Positions 18,466 through 27,914 of a DNA stretch of 64,000 nt are shown here, one piece after another. The position numbers and the translations under genes were made by a program. The notes below the pieces were generated by a model. The model had not been told where the DNA came from. It did not search any database and saw only the letters and a program-made list of their open reading frames with translations. The DNA comes from Streptomyces griseocarneus (lineage in GTDB: Bacteria > Actinomycetota > Actinomycetes > Streptomycetales > Streptomycetaceae). The stretch lies in contig PENC01000001.1 of the NCBI GenBank assembly GCA_003674045.1, forward strand, positions 1,178,001-1,242,000. The letters are read 5' to 3'. The stretch's first letter is position 1, and each line of letters opens with the position of its first letter.

Positions 18466-19811
18466 CCTACGCCCACCTGCGCGCCGAAGCCGACGCCGAC
18501 CGCCTGGAAGAGGTCGTCGTCGCGGTCCCCGACCTGCAAGGACGGCTCCAGGGCAGCCGCCTGTCCGCCCCCTACTTCCTCGACGAGGCCGCCGAGAACG
18601 GCTTCAACGCCTGCGTCTACCTGCTCGCCACCGACGCCGAGATGAACACCGGCCCCGGCTACGCCATCGACGCCTGGCGGAGCGGCTTCGGCGACTTCGT
18701 CCTGCGCCCCGACCCCACCACCGTGCGCATGCCCGGCTGGGACCCCGGCACCGCCCTGGTCCTCGCCGACGCCACCTGGCCGGACGGCACCCCCGTACGC
18801 GTCGCCCCCCGCCGCGTCCTGCGCGAACACCTCGACCGGCTCGCCGCCCACGGTCTCGCGGCCCTCACCGGGACAGAGCTGGAGTTCCTGGTCTTCGACG
18901 ACTCCTACGCCGACGCCTGGGACCGCCGCTACCAGGACCTGCGCACCGCCACCCGCTACAACGTCGACTACTCCCTCCAGGGCCTCGACGGCGTCGAGCC
19001 CCTCGTCCGCCGCATCCGCCGCGAGATGACCCGCGCGGGGCTGCGCATGGAGACCGCGCGCGGCGAGGTCCACCCCGGCCAGTACGAGATCGTCTTCCGC
19101 TACGACGAGGCGATGAAGACCTGCGACAACCACGTCTTCTTCAAGAACGGCGTCAAGCAGCTCGCCGCCGCGGAAGGCCGCGCCGTCACCTTCATGCCCA
19201 AGTTCGACGAGGGCGAGGGCAACTCCTGCCACATCCACCTCTCGCTGCGCGGCACCGACGGCACGGCCGTCCTCGCCGACCCGGCGGCGGAGGACGGCAT
19301 GTCCGACCTCATGCGGCACTTCATCGCCGGACAGCTGGCCTGCCTCGCCGACTTCACCCTGCTCATGGCCCCCAACGTCAACTCGTACAAGCGGCTGCGC
19401 CCCGGGGCCTTCGCCCCGACCGGCATCGGCTGGGGCCGCGACAACCGCACCTGCCCCGTCCGCGTCGTCGGCGCCGGGCACTCGCTGCGCATCGAGCACC
19501 GCGTCCCCGGCGGCGACGCCAACCCCTACCTCGCGACGGCCGCCGCCGTGGCCGCGGGCCTGTACGGCATCGAGCACGAGCTGCCACTGCCCGAGCCCCA
19601 CGCCTCCAACGCCCTCGCCGACCCTGGCGTCCCCCGCCTCCCGGCCACGCTCACCGCGGCGCTCCACCGCTGGGAGAACAGCGAGATCGCGGCCAAGGTC
19701 TTCGGCGAGGACGTCGTCGCCCACTTCGCCCAGGCGGCCCGCACCGAACTGGAGGCCTTCGAGGGCGCGGTCACGGACTGGGAGCGGATACGGGGGTTCG
19801 AGCGGCTCTAG
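18462..19811 (+). CDS. Glutamine-synthetase-family gamma-glutamyl-amine ligase
   Basis: A 449-residue member of the glutamine synthetase superfamily, last in the operon (GTGA overlap). Retained GS catalytic parts are GTELEFLVFDD, CDNHVFFKNG, EGNSCHIHLSL, NSYKRLRPGAFAPTG and EHRVPGGDANPY. The ammonium-site DGSS segment of true glutamine synthetase is absent; the matching region reads DAWRSGFGDFVLRPD. This pattern fits PuuA/GlnA3/GlnA4-type ligases that attach glutamate to polyamines or ethanolamine. It could glutamylate 1,3-diaminopropane or an intermediate, either as a building step or to detoxify excess diamine. Such a gene is not part of the classic rhizobactin, aerobactin or desferrioxamine sets. 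Confidence 0.85.
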   Translation: MTYAHLRAEADADRLEEVVVAVPDLQGRLQGSRLSAPYFLDEAAENGFNACVYLLATDAEMNTGPGYAIDAWRSGFGDFVLRPDPTTVRMPGWDPGTALVLADATWPDGTPVRVAPRRVLREHLDRLAAHGLAALTGTELEFLVFDDSYADAWDRRYQDLRTATRYNVDYSLQGLDGVEPLVRRIRREMTRAGLRMETARGEVHPGQYEIVFRYDEAMKTCDNHVFFKNGVKQLAAAEGRAVTFMPKFDEGEGNSCHIHLSLRGTDGTAVLADPAAEDGMSDLMRHFIAGQLACLADFTLLMAPNVNSYKRLRPGAFAPTGIGWGRDNRTCPVRVVGAGHSLRIEHRVPGGDANPYLATAAAVAAGLYGIEHELPLPEPHASNALADPGVPRLPATLTAALHRWENSEIAAKVFGEDVVAHFAQAARTELEAFEGAVTDWERIRGFERL

Positions 19812-19843
19812 CGAGTGCCTTACAGGGGTGAGGGCCGCGGGCC

Positions 19844-21388
19844 TCAGCCCATGCGCACCAGCCAACGGTCCAGATACGCCGCCAGAGCCTTGTGATCGGT
19901 GGCGCGCGCCCGGAGGCCGACGTGCCCGTCGGGCCGGACGAGCAGCAGATCACCCGTGGCGTCGGCCGTCCGCCTGAAGCGGAACAGCCCGATCGGCATG
20001 GCATAGCGCTCAGTGATCTCCCGGAGGGCCGACGTGCTCCCGCCCGCTCCTGTCAACAGCAGGGACCACCGCTGGTACGAGAGCAGGCCGTGCAGGCTGT
20101 GCGGACCTGTCCCGGCGGAACACGCGAAGTCGGGCACCCGGTCCCCGGGTCGGGGAGCACCCGGTCCGCCCCGGAAGGCCCGCCCGCTGGACAAGGGACT
20201 GTCCCGGTGGCCGGAGGCGAAGTCGCTGAGGAACACCGACCCGCGGCGCGCGGCGTGTTCGCTGCGCAGGGCCACGGGCATCAGCAGGCCCAGCACGGCC
20301 AGGGTGGGCCGGTTGGGAGGGACCTCCAGGAGGTTGCGGCGCATGTGCCGGATCACGGTCAGTGCCGTGCGCCGCTGCTCGTGGCCGTAGGTGTCGAGCA
20401 GCGCGTCCGTGGCCCAGCCGTGCTGCACGGCGGCGAGCTTCCAGCCGAGGTTGTGCGCGCCGCGCAGCCCGGTGTTGAGCCCGCGGCCGCCGATCGGCGC
20501 CCACAGATGCGCGCTGTCCCCCACCAGGAGCGCGCGGCCTTGACGGAGCGTGGCCGCGACACGGTCCTGGAAACGGGACCGGTTCGCCCAGTACGGGCTC
20601 GTCGGTGTCAGACGGACGTCCGCTCCGCCGGCCGCCATGGTCACCAACTCCTCCATCTCCGCCACCTCCGGAGGGGTGCTGCGGAGCGGGTCGGGGTCGG
20701 GCCGGAATCCGAAGAAGCGTGTGCCGCCTCGGGGGACAGGGCTGGCGATCAGGCTCACACCGTGATTGATGAAGATGCGGTTGGTGTCGTCGAGGCGGGG
20801 GTGTTTCCAGTCGGCCTTCGCGTTCATCTGAACGCACTGGAGATTGACGCGTTGCCGGCCCTCGAAGGCGATGCCCAGGGTCTTGCGCACCAGGCTGTGC
20901 GACCCCTCGCAGCTCACCACCCACCGGCAGCTCACCGTCCGCGTCCGGCCGTCCGGACCGCGCAGGTCCACGTCCGCCGCCTCGTCGTGCAACCGTACGG
21001 CGACGGCTTCGGTGGACCACTGCACGTCCGGGCCCAGGAGGCGCAACCGGTCGAGGAGCAGGCTCTCGATGTCGTCCTGCTCGATGGCGAGGGGGCGGGG
21101 GAAGGCGGTGTCGGCCAGGGCGAACGGCTGGACGCCCGCCAGCCGTCCGCCCACGTGGAACTCGGTGCGCGCCAGGGGCAGCCCGCGGCGCATGAACGCG
21201 TCCGCGCAGCCCAGATCGCGCAATACCTCCAGGGCGCGCTGCCAGATGACGCAGGCGCGGGGTTCCCGTTTGGTGGACGGCTCCTTGTCGACAACGGTCG
21301 TGTCCACACCGTACTGGCGCAGGGCGATCGCCAGAGCGAGCCCGGTCGGCCCTCCACCGATGACCACGACGTCCCGTATATCCGACAA
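19844..21388 (-). CDS. FAD-dependent aromatic hydroxylase (class A)
   Basis: A 514-residue flavoprotein monooxygenase of the phenol/polyketide hydroxylase group. It has the dinucleotide fold VVVIGGGPTGLALAIALRQY at the N-terminus, SCEGSHSLVRKTLG in place of the usual DGxxSxVR, and GDSAHLWAPIGGRGLNTGLR for FAD ribityl binding. The C-terminus has the thioredoxin-like extension seen in polyketide hydroxylases, ending LLVRPDGHVGLRA. It is convergent with the siderophore operon (33-base gap) and divergent from a second, only distantly similar monooxygenase at 21722. Substrate is unknown. The 333-base gap to that gene carries no visible ORF and must hold both promoters. Confidence 0.85.
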   Translation of the reverse strand: MSDIRDVVVIGGGPTGLALAIALRQYGVDTTVVDKEPSTKREPRACVIWQRALEVLRDLGCADAFMRRGLPLARTEFHVGGRLAGVQPFALADTAFPRPLAIEQDDIESLLLDRLRLLGPDVQWSTEAVAVRLHDEAADVDLRGPDGRTRTVSCRWVVSCEGSHSLVRKTLGIAFEGRQRVNLQCVQMNAKADWKHPRLDDTNRIFINHGVSLIASPVPRGGTRFFGFRPDPDPLRSTPPEVAEMEELVTMAAGGADVRLTPTSPYWANRSRFQDRVAATLRQGRALLVGDSAHLWAPIGGRGLNTGLRGAHNLGWKLAAVQHGWATDALLDTYGHEQRRTALTVIRHMRRNLLEVPPNRPTLAVLGLLMPVALRSEHAARRGSVFLSDFASGHRDSPLSSGRAFRGGPGAPRPGDRVPDFACSAGTGPHSLHGLLSYQRWSLLLTGAGGSTSALREITERYAMPIGLFRFRRTADATGDLLLVRPDGHVGLRARATDHKALAAYLDRWLVRMG

Positions 21389-21721
21389 GGCCCTCTCCTC
21401 CTGGTGCGTTTGACGGGCAGCCTCTGATATCGGGCCGTATCAAGGGCGCTCTTGGCCGACCCCGGGCGGCGGCACCGCACCGAGCTGCCGGAAGACCGAC
21501 AGAACGTCCGGCCAGACGGACGCGCTCCTGGCGTTCGTCCGTCTCCGCAGGAGTCAAGTCGGCTTCCCCCAACATCATCTGACATAGACTCATTCAGGGC
21601 TTTGGTCTCATTGTCAGTTCAAAGAGGGGCCTGAGTACCTAAGACTGCCTGTATGGGCTAGCTTGGCCGCCTCCGTTCCGAGGAAACTCCAAGATCGCTG
21701 AGGACCTGTGAGGGTGGCGTG

Positions 21722-23398
21722 ATGGCCGGAGACGGACATGGCGGGGAACGGCACGAGACCGATGTCCTGGTGGTGGGCGGCGGGCCCGTGGGGCTCACCC
21801 TCGCGGTGGATCTGGCCTGGCGCGGTGTGCGGCACCTGGTGCTGGAGCAGTCGGACGGCACCATCGGCCACCCCAAGGTGGGCACCGTCGGCCCGCGGTC
21901 GATGGAGCTGTTCCGGCGCTGGGGCCTGGCGGACCGCATCCGGGCCGCCGGGTGGCCCGGGGACCATCCGCTGGACATAGCCTGGGCCACCGCGCTGGGC
22001 GGGTACGAGATCCACCGCCTGCGCCTCGGCACGACCGACACCCGGCCGCCCTTGTCGTACACCCCGGAACCCGAACACCCCTGCCCCCAGCACTGGCTGT
22101 CCCCGCTGCTGGCCCAGGCGGTCGGCGTCCGTCCCGGAGGGCCGCTGTTCCTGGGCTGCCGCCTCGACGGCTTCACCCAGCACGACGACCGGGTCACCGC
22201 CTCCGCCACGGACTTGGCCGACGGCCGACGGCTGGAGTTCACGGCCCGCTACCTCGTCGCCTGCGACGGGGCCTCCTCCCCTGTACGCAAGGCCGCCGGT
22301 GTCGCGGCGCCGCACCGACACCGCACCCGCTCCTTCCGTAACATCCTCTTCCGCGCTCCCGAGCTGCGCGCACGGCTCGGATCGCACAACGCCCTGGTCC
22401 ACTTCCTCACCCAGCCGCCCGACCTGCGCTATCCCCTGCGCGCCATGGACGGCCGGGATCTGTACCGCCTGACCGTCCTGGAGCCCTCCCCGGTGGAGTC
22501 CCGGGCGGTGCTGCGCTCCGCCGTGCTGTTCGACACCCCGATGGAGGTCCTCTCCGAACACGTCTGGCACCTGACCCACCGCGTCACCGATCGCTACCGG
22601 CACGGCCGCGTCCTGTTCGCCGGGGACGCGGCGCACACGCTGGCCCCCGCGGGCGGCTTCGGGATGAACACGGGCCTCGCCGACGCCGCCGACCTCGGGT
22701 GGAAGATCGCGGGCACCCTGGCCGGCTGGGCCGGGCCCGGCCTGTTGGACTCCTATGACACCGAACGCCGCCCCATCGCCGAGCGCAGCCTCGCGGAGGC
22801 TCACTTACACGTCAGGCGCACGACCGACCGCGTACTTCCGCAAGAGGTCCTGGCGGACTCCCCCGAGGGCGCCCGGGCCCGCGAGGAGCTGGCCCGGGTG
22901 CTGAAAGGAAGCGGAGTGGAGCGTGAATTCAGTTCCCCGGAGATGCACTTCGGCTATCGCTACGTTTCGCCGCTCGTTCTCCAGGACGGCCACGACGGTG
23001 CACCGGATGTGAACGGTCCGGCGTCTCCCGGTACTTCCCCGGCCGACTGGCGGACCGCCGCCCTGCCGGGCGGACGGGCCCCGCACGCGTGGCTGGCACC
23101 CGGGCTGTCCACACTCGACCTCTTCGGTCCCGCCTTCCACCTGCTGTGTCTCGCCGACGCCGAGCGGCTGCCCGCCGTCGAGGAAGCCTTCAGGCGACGG
23201 CGTGTCCCGTTCCGCGTCACACGTCGTCACGACCCGGCACTGGCGGCGCTCTACGGGATGCCCCACGTCCTGGTCCGGCCGGACGGGCACGTCGCATGGC
23301 GCGGCGTGCGCCTGCCCGACGACCCTGGCCTCCTCGTCGACACGGTGCGGGGTGCGGGGCCCGCGGCGGATGCCGGAGTGGGAACCGCGCCCAGGTGA
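21722..23398 (+). CDS. FAD-dependent monooxygenase (class A), contains a TTA codon
   Basis: A 558-residue flavoprotein with VLVVGGGPVGLTLAVDLAWR at the N-terminus, ACDGASSPVRKAAG and GDAAHTLAPAGGFGMNTGLA. It belongs to the same broad class as the divergent 19844-21388 enzyme but has a longer C-terminal domain ending MPHVLVRPDGHVAWRG. ATG 22 bases into line 21701 is preferred over GTG 21719 because the AGGG site is better spaced. Codon 362 (22805-22807) is TTA, the bldA-dependent leucine codon that usually restricts a streptomycete protein to late growth. This supports a role in specialised metabolism. Confidence 0.85.
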   Translation: MAGDGHGGERHETDVLVVGGGPVGLTLAVDLAWRGVRHLVLEQSDGTIGHPKVGTVGPRSMELFRRWGLADRIRAAGWPGDHPLDIAWATALGGYEIHRLRLGTTDTRPPLSYTPEPEHPCPQHWLSPLLAQAVGVRPGGPLFLGCRLDGFTQHDDRVTASATDLADGRRLEFTARYLVACDGASSPVRKAAGVAAPHRHRTRSFRNILFRAPELRARLGSHNALVHFLTQPPDLRYPLRAMDGRDLYRLTVLEPSPVESRAVLRSAVLFDTPMEVLSEHVWHLTHRVTDRYRHGRVLFAGDAAHTLAPAGGFGMNTGLADAADLGWKIAGTLAGWAGPGLLDSYDTERRPIAERSLAEAHLHVRRTTDRVLPQEVLADSPEGARAREELARVLKGSGVEREFSSPEMHFGYRYVSPLVLQDGHDGAPDVNGPASPGTSPADWRTAALPGGRAPHAWLAPGLSTLDLFGPAFHLLCLADAERLPAVEEAFRRRRVPFRVTRRHDPALAALYGMPHVLVRPDGHVAWRGVRLPDDPGLLVDTVRGAGPAADAGVGTAPR

Positions 23399-23435
23399 CA
23401 GCGAGCCGGCGCGCGGCTACCCGATCGTGCGGAGC

Positions 23436-24737
23436 TTATGCTCGAACGTGCCGTCCCGAGTCCGGCGGCGGAACCGGGTGTGCGGCGTCGCCCACGAGCC
23501 GTACCGTTCCGGTACGTCCTGCCAGGCCGCACCGGTACGGAACTTCCGGGGACCTGGCGAGCGGCAGCGCGGCCAGGGCGTGCGACCGGAAGGACGCACG
23601 CCACCGCAGCCGCTCGGCGGGAACCGCGAGGCACAGATCCGGGAAGCGGCGCAGCAGCGTGCCCAGCGCGATCCGCAGCTCCATACGGGCCAGCGGCGCA
23701 CCGAGGCAGTAGTGCATGCCCTGACCGAGGGCGAGGTGGGCCTTGTCCTCGCGACGGATGTCGAAGCGCTCCGGATCGGGGTAGCGGGCGGGATCGCGGT
23801 GCGCGGACGCCAGGCAGAGGAGAACGGTGTCGCCCGGAGGCACCGTCACTCCGCCGATGGTGACCGGCTCAGTGGGGAACCGACGGATGGCCATCTGGTT
23901 GGGGTGTGCGCAGCGCAGCAGCTCCTCCACGGCGTCCGGCAACAGGGCGGGATCGGCACGCAGCGCGGCGAGCTGCTCGGGGTGCTCCAGGAGCGTGAAC
24001 AGCCCGCCGCTGATGAGGTGCTGGGTGTTCTCGCTGCCCGCCATCAGGATCAGGAACGCGAGGGAGACGAGCTCGTCCTCGGTGAGCCGGTCGCCTTCGT
24101 CGCGAGCGGCGATCAGAGCGGAGAGCAAATCGTCACCGGGGCGCGCCCGGCGCAGGGCGACGAGGTCCAGCAGGAAGCGATGGATGCTCTCCACTGCCTC
24201 GGCCACCTGGCCGGGGTGTTCCGGGGCGAGCATGGTGCCGACCCAGGCGGAGAAGGGGCGCCGGTCCTTCTCGGGCACGTCGAGGAGGTCCCCGATGACG
24301 ATGAGCGGCAGCGGGTTGGCGAACTCGGTGACGAGATCGGCCGTGTCGTCGATGGTCAGGCGGTGCGCGAATCCGTCGGCGAGGCGGTCGGCTGCTGCTT
24401 GGACGCGGCCGTGCAGCTCCTCGACACGGCGCGGGGTGAAGCCCTGGGAAACGAGGCGGCGCAGCCGCAGATGGTCTTTGGGGTCGATGTTGAGGAGGTT
24501 GGCGTCCAGCGCGGGCGGCAGGGTGAAGCCTTTGTATCCGGTGCCGGAGTGCGCCTTGTTCACCGACAGCCGGGGGTCGGTGAGCAGGGCGCGTACGTCG
24601 GCCTCCCGGGTGACGAGCCAGACCGGGGAGCCGTCGGGCAGCGCGACCCGGTGCACGGGCACCTCGGCGCGCAGCCGGGCGTACGTCGGGTAGGGGTTGG
24701 CGAAGTGCGCGCTGTCGAACGGGGCCTGCGGCTGCAC
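23436..24737 (-). CDS. Cytochrome P450 with atypical I-helix and heme motifs
   Basis: A 433-residue bacterial class I P450. The heme loop reads [18 protein letters not shown], with Leu where FxxGxxxCxG normally has Phe; the ExxR helix is EELLR. The I-helix reads AGSENTQ, so the acid is present but the following conserved Thr is Asn, a change that alters proton delivery in well-studied P450s. The C-terminus runs about 40 residues past the normal end (after ALAALPLA), rich in Pro and Arg. GTG at 24737 has GGAGG seven bases upstream. No ferredoxin gene is adjacent. It is convergent with the 21722 monooxygenase (37 bases). Confidence 0.88.
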   Translation of the reverse strand: MQPQAPFDSAHFANPYPTYARLRAEVPVHRVALPDGSPVWLVTREADVRALLTDPRLSVNKAHSGTGYKGFTLPPALDANLLNIDPKDHLRLRRLVSQGFTPRRVEELHGRVQAAADRLADGFAHRLTIDDTADLVTEFANPLPLIVIGDLLDVPEKDRRPFSAWVGTMLAPEHPGQVAEAVESIHRFLLDLVALRRARPGDDLLSALIAARDEGDRLTEDELVSLAFLILMAGSENTQHLISGGLFTLLEHPEQLAALRADPALLPDAVEELLRCAHPNQMAIRRFPTEPVTIGGVTVPPGDTVLLCLASAHRDPARYPDPERFDIRREDKAHLALGQGMHYCLGAPLARMELRIALGTLLRRFPDLCLAVPAERLRWRASFRSHALAALPLARSPEVPYRCGLAGRTGTVRLVGDAAHPVPPPDSGRHVRA

Positions 24738-24795
24738 GCGGAATCCTCCGGGCGGGCGGGACGGGACCCGGTGAGTTTACGTGCGTGACGGGACG

Positions 24796-24999
24796 TCAGT
24801 GCAGCGCGGTCACGGTACCGACGAAGTTCGTCCAGGACGCGCGCGGGACGATGACGGGGGTACGGCTGGGGGTTTTGGAGTCGCGGACGGGCAGGATGGT
24901 GGGGTATTGCTCCGCTATCTCGATGCAGCTGCTTGCATTCTGGCTATGGGCGCTCTTGCGCCAGCTAGCTATGGACCAGTCAGGTTTGGTGATGTGCAT
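24796..24999 (-). CDS. DUF397 small protein
   Basis: A 67-residue protein with the family pattern WRKSAHSQNASSCIEIA, VRDSKTPS and a closing WTNFVGTV. DUF397 proteins are the usual partner of the XRE/DUF5753 regulator just upstream, as in the WhiJ-type pairs that tune streptomycete development. Its start lies inside the 3' end of the regulator gene (31-base overlap), so they are co-translated. The pair has G+C slightly lower than its neighbours. Confidence 0.9.
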   Translation of the reverse strand: MHITKPDWSIASWRKSAHSQNASSCIEIAEQYPTILPVRDSKTPSRTPVIVPRASWTNFVGTVTALH

Positions 25000-25820
25000 G
25001 AGTAAAGCTCCCTAACAGTCTTACGAATCAGGTCTCTTGATGCATCTTTGTCAAGCGCATGGGCCTGTAGCAGGTCATGAAGGGCGATGTACTCGGCTAC
25101 GGCTGAGGGCTTGGTCACGAAGAAGCCGCGGACGCCTGACGCTGCGTATACGGCTGCTTTTCCATTCGGTAGGTCCATGATGGAAAACTCGCCCACGATT
25201 TGGAGAATTTCGGCATTGCCTGCAAACGGCACGATCCTGACGTCAATTCCTGGCCGTTGGGATGCGGCGATCAAATCGAGGAGCTGACACCTCATGACCG
25301 ACTGGTCGCCGACCATGGCATGGAGGGCGGCCTCGGTGAGGACCGTGGAGAAAGGAGGTGGGGAGGGGCGCTTGAGGATTTCGTGTCGTAGAGCTCGATG
25401 CTTGATCTTGTCCTCCAGGCTCCCACCGAAGTATGGAAGGTACTTCTGGATGATCGCTCGCTCGTACTCCGGGTTTTGCAGGAGGGCGGGAACCGCGCCA
25501 TCGGCCTGACGGATCCTGACGGCTTTTCTCTCGGCCCTGAATACCCGTTGAATGAACTTGGCATCCGGGTTGTCGTCGAGCTCGTCGCGAAGCCGCTCGA
25601 TCCGCCCGCCCGCTCCCAGCGCCTGGTCGATCAGGCGAGCCGTGTCGCGATGGGGGATCCTGTCGCCCGACTCGAATCTGGAAACGGCCGGGCGCGACAT
25701 GCAGATCGCTGTGGCGAGCTCCTCCTGGCCCCACCCCTTGGCGAGACGGGATTCACGGATCGCCGTACCGAGTTCGGCCACGCGTGTCTGGTACGGATCA
25801 AGTGGATCAGGGGCAGGCAC
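24969..25820 (-). CDS. XRE-family regulator with DUF5753 domain
   Basis: A 283-residue DNA-binding protein. Residues about 13-70 form a helix-turn-helix, with LGTAIRESRLAKGWGQEELA and ICMSRPAVSRFESGDRIPHR; the rest is the DUF5753 effector-like domain, with ALLQNPEYERAIIQKYLP and IRIVPFAG-like VRIVPFAGNAE. GTG at 25820 is chosen because GGGGGAA precedes it and because the N-terminus then matches the family; an upstream ATG at 26063 would add 81 residues of low-complexity sequence. It works with the overlapping DUF397 gene. The target is unknown and could be the nearby oxidase promoter. Confidence 0.85.
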   Translation of the reverse strand: MPAPDPLDPYQTRVAELGTAIRESRLAKGWGQEELATAICMSRPAVSRFESGDRIPHRDTARLIDQALGAGGRIERLRDELDDNPDAKFIQRVFRAERKAVRIRQADGAVPALLQNPEYERAIIQKYLPYFGGSLEDKIKHRALRHEILKRPSPPPFSTVLTEAALHAMVGDQSVMRCQLLDLIAASQRPGIDVRIVPFAGNAEILQIVGEFSIMDLPNGKAAVYAASGVRGFFVTKPSAVAEYIALHDLLQAHALDKDASRDLIRKTVRELYSCTSPNLTGP

Positions 25821-26080
25821 AGTCGTTCCCCCAGGTAGGTCTGTGGTGCGTCCAGGGCTTGAGGGGGTCGAGCATAGGGGGACGGATGACTCCCGGGCGC
25901 CGGAACTGAACTCCCAACTCCGAACGGTTGACGGCGTGTTCGATTCTCGCTGTCGTGATGCCCTTCGCGCCGCGTTCCATGCGTCGGCGGACGAGGAGGG
26001 CTGCGAGAGTGCTGACGTACCCGGTCCCCGCGTGTACGTTTCTGCGTGTTCATGCCGCGTCACCGGACCGGGGGCTCACG

Positions 26081-27718
26081 TTGGACAGAACGGGCCGCAA
26101 CTTACCCAATCGCCGCGCGCTCCTCGCGACCGCCGGCGCGATCGCGGCGGGCAGCGCACTGACCACCACGCCCGCTGCCGCGACCACTGGCACGGGTGGG
26201 CCGGAGGAGCTCGCGCCGTTCGGGCCGGTGACGGTCCGTCCGGACGACCGCCGGTACGTCGGCCTGCTGCGCGGCAACAACTTCCGTTTCGTGGGCCGCC
26301 CGGACGAGATCCGTGTGGCCGGGTCGACCGGGCAGGTGGTGCGGGCGGTGTCGGAAGCCGTGCGCTCCGGGCGTCGGGTGGCGGTACGCAGCGGTGGCCA
26401 CTGCTTCGAGAATTTCACCGCCGATCCGGCGGTACGCGTGCTGGTGGACCTGTCGTCCATGGACGCGGTCGGCTACGACGCCGAGCGGCGCGCGTTCGCG
26501 GTGCAGCCGGGGGCCACGCTCGGACAGGTCTACCGGGCGTTGTTCAAGGGCTGGGGTGTGACGATCCCGGCGGGCGGCTGTCCGGAGGTGGGCGCGGGCG
26601 GGCATTTCGTCGGTGGCGGGTACGGGCCTCTTTCCCGCCGGTACGGTTCGGTCGTGGACCACCTGTACGGCGTGGAAGTGGTGGTCGTCGACCGCGACGG
26701 CACGGCCCGAGCAGTGGTGGCCACCCGCGAGCCGGGTGATCCGCACCGCGACCTGTGGTGGGCGCACACCGGCGGTGGCGGCGGCAACTTCGGTGTCGTC
26801 ACCCGCTACTTGCTGCGTTCACCCGGCGCCACCGGCACCGACCCGTCCCGCCTGCTGCCGCCCTCGCCCAGCGAGGCGCTGGGGTGCCTCGTCCACTGGA
26901 ACTGGGACCGGAAGATGACCAGGCAGGCGTTCACCACACTGCTGCGCAACTTCGGGATCTGGCACGAACGCAACAGCGCGCCCGGCTCACCGGCCACCGG
27001 CCTGTACGCGGTCCTCATGGCGCAGCACCAGGGCCCCCAGGGCATCTCGATGGTCGTCCAGGCCGACGCGGGCATCCCGGACGTCAACGGAATGGTGAAC
27101 GATCTCGCCTCCGCCGTGACCGCCGGCACCGGCGTCGAGCCGGTCGGCAACTCCCGGTGGACGATGCCCTGGCTGCACCGGATGACCTGGCCGGGCACCG
27201 GCGAGCCCGGCGACGTGGTCACCCGCCGCTACAAGGACAAGGCCGCCTATCTGCGCCGCTCGTACACCGAAGCCCAACTCTCCACCATCTACCGACATTT
27301 GACGGATGCCGCCGGACTCTCGACCGGTGGGTTGCTGCTCATCGGCTACGGAGGCCAGGTCAACGCGGTGCGGCCACAGGACACGGCGGTCGCCCAGCGC
27401 GATGTGGTCATGAAGGCGGTCTACCACACGACCTGGGAGGACCAGGCGGGTGATGCGGCCAACCTGGCCTGGATCCGGGCCTTCTACCGGGACGTCTACG
27501 CCGACACCGGTGGCGTACCCGTACCCGGTGAGGTCAGCGACGGCTCCTACATCAACTACGCGGACGTCGACCTCGCCGACCCGGCGTGGAACACCTCCGG
27601 AGTGCCGTGGCACACGCTCTACTACAAGGACAACTACCGGCGCCTGCAGCAGGTGAAGGCCCGCTGGGATCCGCGGAACGTGTTCCACCACGCGCTGGCG
27701 ATCGAGCCGCGTGCGTGA
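26081..27718 (+). CDS. Tat-secreted berberine-bridge-type FAD oxidoreductase
   Basis: A 545-residue flavoprotein oxidase. A twin-arginine signal (NRRALLATAGAIAAGSALTT) predicts folded export. The FAD domain has RSGGHCFENF, whose His is the usual covalent flavin site, and PAGGCPEVGAGGHFVGGGYG, whose Cys is placed as in bicovalent flavoproteins. The C-terminus has the BBE motif YINYADVDL and YYKDNYRRLQQVKARWDPRN. TTG at 26081 gives a compact signal peptide; GTG at 26009 has a stronger GAGGAGGG site but adds 24 residues. A TTA codon at 26102-26104 sits just before the twin arginines, so translation may depend on bldA. It is divergent from the XRE regulator. Confidence 0.87.
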   Translation: MDRTGRNLPNRRALLATAGAIAAGSALTTTPAAATTGTGGPEELAPFGPVTVRPDDRRYVGLLRGNNFRFVGRPDEIRVAGSTGQVVRAVSEAVRSGRRVAVRSGGHCFENFTADPAVRVLVDLSSMDAVGYDAERRAFAVQPGATLGQVYRALFKGWGVTIPAGGCPEVGAGGHFVGGGYGPLSRRYGSVVDHLYGVEVVVVDRDGTARAVVATREPGDPHRDLWWAHTGGGGGNFGVVTRYLLRSPGATGTDPSRLLPPSPSEALGCLVHWNWDRKMTRQAFTTLLRNFGIWHERNSAPGSPATGLYAVLMAQHQGPQGISMVVQADAGIPDVNGMVNDLASAVTAGTGVEPVGNSRWTMPWLHRMTWPGTGEPGDVVTRRYKDKAAYLRRSYTEAQLSTIYRHLTDAAGLSTGGLLLIGYGGQVNAVRPQDTAVAQRDVVMKAVYHTTWEDQAGDAANLAWIRAFYRDVYADTGGVPVPGEVSDGSYINYADVDLADPAWNTSGVPWHTLYYKDNYRRLQQVKARWDPRNVFHHALAIEPRA

Positions 27719-27785
27719 CGGAGTGCCGGAGTGACGGTGCGACGGCCGATCGTCAGGCGCGCGAGGGAGCCGTTACGCCTCCGGC

Positions 27786-27827
27786 GGGGTGCGGGGTGCG
27801 GGGTGCGGGGTGCGGGGTGCGGGGTGC
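27786..27827 (+). repeat. Six tandem copies of the 7-mer GGGGTGC
   Basis: Six exact head-to-tail copies of GGGGTGC lie in the gap between two convergent genes. Such a short perfect array is prone to slippage and could vary in copy number between strains. It is not a multiple of three and lies outside coding sequence. Confidence 0.9.
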
Positions 27828-27914
27828 GATGAGCGAGGCGTGGGCACAGGCGTATGCGATCCCCTCGTGCACGTCGCGGAAGGCGGGCCTGTCGGGTTCG
27901 GGCGCCAAGTCCCT

